From contig CAMPDV010002840.1 in assembly GCA_946699065.1 (NCBI GenBank), positions 1 through 64,000 of the forward strand: a stretch of 64,000 bases of DNA. Direction: 5' to 3'. A model generated the notes under the pieces. The model had not been told where the DNA came from and did no database searches. It saw only the letters and a list, made by a program, of their open reading frames with translations. The translations under genes were made by a program, and so were the position numbers. Of this stretch, positions 59,328-64,000 are shown one piece after another (position 1 is the first letter of the stretch; every line of letters starts with the position of its first letter). Origin of the DNA: Loxodes magnus (taxonomy: Eukaryota; Ciliophora; Karyorelictea; Loxodida; Loxodidae).

Positions 59328-62300
59328 TTATTCTTTATAACTCATCTTTCTTAAATAATTTTTATTTGTTTTATTATTGTAATTTTTTTTACTTCATTTT
59401 TTTTTACTTTTTAAACTTTTATATCATTTTTTTATCAATTTTTATTCGTTTCATTTTTTCTTATTTTTAAATTTTTGATTTATGTTTTATATTTTTTTCT
59501 GTTTTTTTTCTAATTGCTTTATAATGATTTTTTTTTTATTATAATTTTTTTTAAAGTAAGTGATTTGATATATAGATTTATGATAGATACTTATTTTTAT
59601 TTATTCGAAAATTATTTTAATTAATTTTTTTAAATTTTTTATTATAATTTAACTTTTCTTTTTTTGTTTTTTCGATGTTTATGTTTACATATACAATATT
59701 TAACTTATATACAAATTTTTAAGAAACGGTAAATTTTCTTTAAATTTAAATCTTTTTATGTTTGACTTTCTTTTAAATATTGATCAAATAGATTTGTAAG
59801 ATTTTTTATTCTTTAATTTATGAATTTTCGTTTTAAGACATATTAACTAATATTAAAAAAATATTTTAAGTGATTTTTTTATTATTAATCCAAAAAAAGT
59901 TTTTTAATCTATTCTTTTTGAATATAAATCATAGAAAAATTAAAATTAAATAAAAAATAAATAATTTTTTTTCTTTATGTTATGGCTCTTTTTGATTTCT
60001 AAGGTTTTTTATATTTTTCTCGAATCAAGTTTTTTTTTTCTTCCAAAAATTTCTTTTTTCTAAGCAGCCTTTATTTTCAATTCTTTTCTCATTAGTCATA
60101 GTTGAAACCTCTATCTTGTTTTCATCTCTTTATATATAAAAGATAAATTTATTTTAAAGGCTTTTATTAAGTAAAGGAATGGATATGAAAACGTGACAGA
60201 TTTTTTTTTAATTATAATAATTAAGTCTAATAAATAGGTTTGAAATGTTTACATTCTTTAGTTTATATTTACTTTCTTAATTTTAAAAAAAATTCATTTT
60301 TCGAATGTTTTTTAGAATTTTTATTCTCTTTATAGGTGATTTTTTTATTATCATGCTTTTAAACTTTCTTAGTTAATAAAGTATCTAAACTTCTATTAAG
60401 ATTTAGTTTTTTAATTTTTTAATTTAGTAAATAGTTTCTTATTATTTTTATCTTTTGTTAATTATTAAGTTTTATTTTACTTTTATATTGTAAAAGCTCT
60501 GTTTTTGGTAAATTTTTCTTTGTATTTAGCTCATATAAAGAATTTCTAAAGGAAAGTTCTGTTTAGGATTTAAACGTTCTAATTTTATATTTTCGAAAAA
60601 TTTTTAATTTTACTATCTTTTTAGTGTAAATGTTAGAGACTTTGAGTATGAATTAAAAAATTGGCTTATCAAAGATATAGATGTAATAGTGCTAGTGATG
60701 AGGTTTTTTTGGTATTTATGTCCAAATTAAAGTACAACTAAGCTAAAAAAGATTAAAGCCATCTGTCCAGTTATTAAAATTGTTAATAAGAAATATAAGA
60801 TATAAACCTTAAACTAGGGAAACATTTTTTAGATCATATAAAAACAAATTAAAGTTTTACATTTTTTTGACCTAAATCATTAGATAATAATTAGAAGTTT
60901 GAAATCAAATTAAGAAGATAACTTGAAATTTTTAGTTAAACATGAAGCGCTTTCTGTAATTTATAAACAGTTTCAATGAAATAGAATTAATTCCAATTAA
61001 AGAAATAAATAAAAATAAAAAGAAACAAAGAAAGGCAAATATCTCGGAACAAGTTATAGATTAAACAACAATTTTTGGCTTTACGTGTATTTAGATAATT
61101 TTATCTTAACATTCTTCACATTAAAAGCCTTAATTACAAATATTTTTGCTAGTTTATTGACTCTTTTAATTTAAAATCTTAAAAGCAAAATGGTATTATG
61201 ATTATTAAAATAGTGATGAAAAGAAGTTAATGTAAGAAGTAGCTATAATAATAATTAATAAAGAGATTGTTCAAAGAACTATAAATAAAGCAAAATAATA
61301 ATAAGTAAAATAATGTTTAATTAAACATAGTTAATATACTGCTTATATCATTTAATACTTTGAAGATTATTAATAAATTTAATTTTAATTAAAAAGAGGT
61401 TCTTATTTAATAAGCAAATAAAATATTCTATTTTTAAAAGAAATGTTTGGAATACTTAAAAACCTTATCTAAATCCTATTTCTACAAGTACAAGCTGAGT
61501 AACAGTATAAAAAATAAATAATAAGTAATAGCTAGTAAAATAGAATAACTTAGAACAATAATCATTAGGGAGATATTCTATATAACAAAAATTAAATTTT
61601 TATGTTAAAATAATCTATTTAAGCTGAATCACTAGTGAGGAATTAAGAACACTTGAAATCGAACTTGTTAAAAAGAAAATCTTCTTTTCTAATGTCTATT
61701 TAAAGATACTTAAGTCACTGAAATAGTTCAGGGCTCGGATTTGAATATTCGGACCTTATCACCTTTTTCCATACTTATTTTGATTGAAAGGTAGTCAGAA
61801 TCCATTTCTTTTACGCTCTGAATACTGTAAATGTCGTGCTTTTAAGAATATTCTTTTTAGGATGTAAAGGTAATTTCATTCTTGATTAATCAGAAGTAGA
61901 TACGTTAAAGATATCTCTTGATTTCTTCTTTCTATTTTAGCTATAGATCTTTTTACACAGACAAATCCCTTCTAGTGTTTTTCCGAGCAAAAGAATCAAA
62001 TGTGCTATAGAATAAGAATCTTCTATCAATTTTATTATTTTAAATAGAAAGATTCATCTTTCATCTCTTCTTTATTTTCTAAATATTTGTTAGTTTTTAT
62101 TTTTAATATAGATAAGTGTTTTTTAGTTGTGGCTGAATATTTTCCATTTTATTTGGCTTTAAAATTTAAGATTAACTAAAATTAAAAAAGTTATTAAGCT
62201 AGATTACATCTAAAGCATTTAAAGAGTTAAAGTTAAAAGATAATTAAAGTGCTTTAGTTAAGCTACTATATTTAACATAAAAAATAATAATAAATTAAAG

Positions 62301-64000
62301 GAAAACTTTAGTTTTTTAGAAATAATAACCCCACTCTAGTTTTAATGCTCTAAGTTTCTTTTTGCTATTCTAAGCTTATAAGTCTAACTTAATTGTATTT
62401 TAATTATTAGTTATGTGAACTATAAATAATTAAGTTTTAACTTGTAGATTCTATTATTCAATCTTATATCCAAAATAAAGATGCTATTTAAATACTTGAG
62501 GTAAATAAATTTACCATAGTTTGCTATTTTAGTGATTAGATCTATATTTCTTTTATTCATTTATTCTAGCTGTGTATCAAGCTCAGTAGTTTACTTGTTT
62601 TCTTTTCAAATCTTTTGTATCTTTCTAGTATTTTAAGATAATTTTCATCTAATGTAGTTCATTTAATCCTTTAAGTGGAAATATTGCTTAATAATAAAAA
62701 TAAATAGAATGCTAATAAATATATAGTAATAGTATAAGATACCTATTGATTAAGATTAACTTAAGAAAGGAATAATTAATTTATTAGTTACTTTTAAAAT
62801 ACTATGCTTCTTAATTCTAGTTATATAGCCTTAGTTAAATTACTTATATAAGCTTACTAATACTATTATTTTTAACTTTAATTTGTATTATAATTTCTTT
62901 ATTTAGTTTATAATACTTTATTATTTTAGCTATATACATTTCCTTATAATTAAAAGCATTAATATCTATATATTAGTTAGTGCTTCTTTATCTATTATTA
63001 ATATAGTTTATATTTTAAAGAATGCTAAGAATAATAATTTAAATATAGTTAACTTAAAGACTTGTATTATGTCATTTATTTTTAATTCTCTATCTCTCTG
63101 CAAAATTCAAAGGCTAGTTTTATAATCTCCTAATTTAGCTTAAGATATCTTTAATAATTTTGTGAAATCATTGTTAAAAATTCCTAAGTTCCTTTCTATT
63201 AGTACATGATAACAAAATTTTATTAGAAGAAATAAAAAATTAGCTTTCTAGGTTGCTTTTGGTTTTTAGATGCTTTTATTTGAGTCTTATTTCCTAAATT
63301 TTTTCTTATTCTATCATTAAAGAACTTCCTCTAAATTCTATTTTTTCACTTCCATTTATTGAACTGAAGGTTGTAGCTCATTCTATGGTCTAAAATTATC
63401 TTACTTCGTTATTTTTGCCACTTTTGTAATTATTTAATGAGGCATTTCTTTTGTTTTGCGAAGATTTTTCTGAATTCTCAAAATCAGAATTCAAACTGAT
63501 TATAATATTTCCTATTTGCTTATTTTATACTTCTTAGATTTTATTCTTAACAGGTATTTTTTGTAGTTTTTTACTCTTATTCTGCTCAATTAATCCTTTT
63601 TCACTTTCAAATAAAAATAATTTCCAATAGCTTCAGTAAACCTTAAAATCTAAATATTTTATTTTTGATGTCTATTAATTTCTTTTGATTTATGACTTAA
63701 AATTTCTTATTTGCAAATTATAATTGTTATTCTTATTTACTTGCTAAGTCTCAAATCCTTATTTTGGGATAATTTTTCAGTCAGTTTAGATGGAGTTAAG
63801 ACTTTAGTGAAGTTTAGAAGGTATTAAAACATTTATTGTTCCCAGTTAAGTCTTTTATTTCTTTAATTTAAATGAAATAGGAATCTTTCTTTTATTTAAT
63901 AAAGATTTATATAAAATTAAAGATATTCAATTAATATATTAATAGAAATACTTTTAGTTAAGAAGTCTTCTACTATTATTATTTTTCTTATTCTTAAAAT

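Larger units (their letters stand above)
58618..59369. repeat. D2-specific segment between direct repeats
   Basis: An approximately 80-bp sequence beginning CGAACCCACCAAATTAAGAG and including the tRNA-Lys relic occurs at 58619-58700 and again at 59289-59369. D1 has only one copy, with the left flank of the first and the right flank of the second. D1 therefore either lost the 670 bp by recombination between the repeats, or D2 gained it. Confidence 0.85.
55530..64000. repeat. Segmental duplication D2
   Basis: Second copy of 1-8696. Its genes are mostly frameshifted relative to D1: at about 56158-56830, 56880-57470, 57995-58612, 60630-61180, 61700-62155 and 63058-63832, matching D1 features at 640, 1350, 2470, 4452, 5475 and 7755. 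It has an empty site for the D1 retroelement near 62295. It has an extra segment with two tRNA relics at 58620-59327. Confidence 0.95.

Noticed and set aside
1-64000. CRISPR arrays, bacterial operons or Shine-Dalgarno sites
   Set aside because: No spaced short repeats of the right form, and the code, composition and LINE content indicate a eukaryote.

Overview
The window is about 80% A+T eukaryotic DNA that is almost silent under the standard code but full of reading frames when TAA and TAG are read as Gln and TGA as Trp. Three homology-anchored families set this code. In the WD40 genes, 13 in-frame TGA codons sit at Trp positions. In the LINE ORF2 copies, the same Trp is written TGG in one copy and TGA in two. 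In a zinc-knuckle ORF1 family, TGA codons are read through in frame. TAR=Gln with TGA=Trp is the code described for karyorelictean ciliates (such as Loxodes) and for the heterotrich Condylostoma, so I infer a ciliate with that code. Because no codon is a certain stop, every frame is open. I separated coding from non-coding DNA by homology, amino-acid composition and frame continuity; many anonymous calls are therefore tentative, and exact 3' ends are rarely known.

Layout. 1-8696 (D1) and 55530-64000 (D2) are two copies of one segment that runs off both window edges. It carries several short anonymous genes, mostly still in frame in D1 and frameshifted in D2. It also carries a gag-like zinc-knuckle relic and, in D1 only, an 841-bp ORF1-only retroelement with a 14-bp target-site duplication. 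8900-11900 holds further small genes. About 12050-15780 (C), 27500-31130 (inside block A) and 49940-54150 (inside block B) are three copies of a segment around an intact seven-bladed WD40 gene. C is inverted relative to A and B. A and B belong to longer direct copies (about 25050-32270 and 48290-55375).

The spacer between C and A (15800-26190) is a graveyard of one LINE family. It contains a plus-strand element with ORF1, an endonuclease and the ORF2 tail, a minus-strand ORF2 and a 5'-truncated tail, all lacking the catalytic core of reverse transcriptase. 31170-41345 holds anonymous genes, including one with a P-loop motif. 43560-46240 is a decayed RING-like, pentapeptide-repeat and WD40 gene. 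46840-47128 is an unusually GC-rich island, and 47300-48112 a gag-like gene with a C-C-H-C zinc knuckle.

The main biological theme is a repeat-rich region built by retroelements and segmental duplication. It has kept three WD40 propellers of identical length whose differences cluster at the repeat positions that vary in fungal non-self recognition WD repeats.
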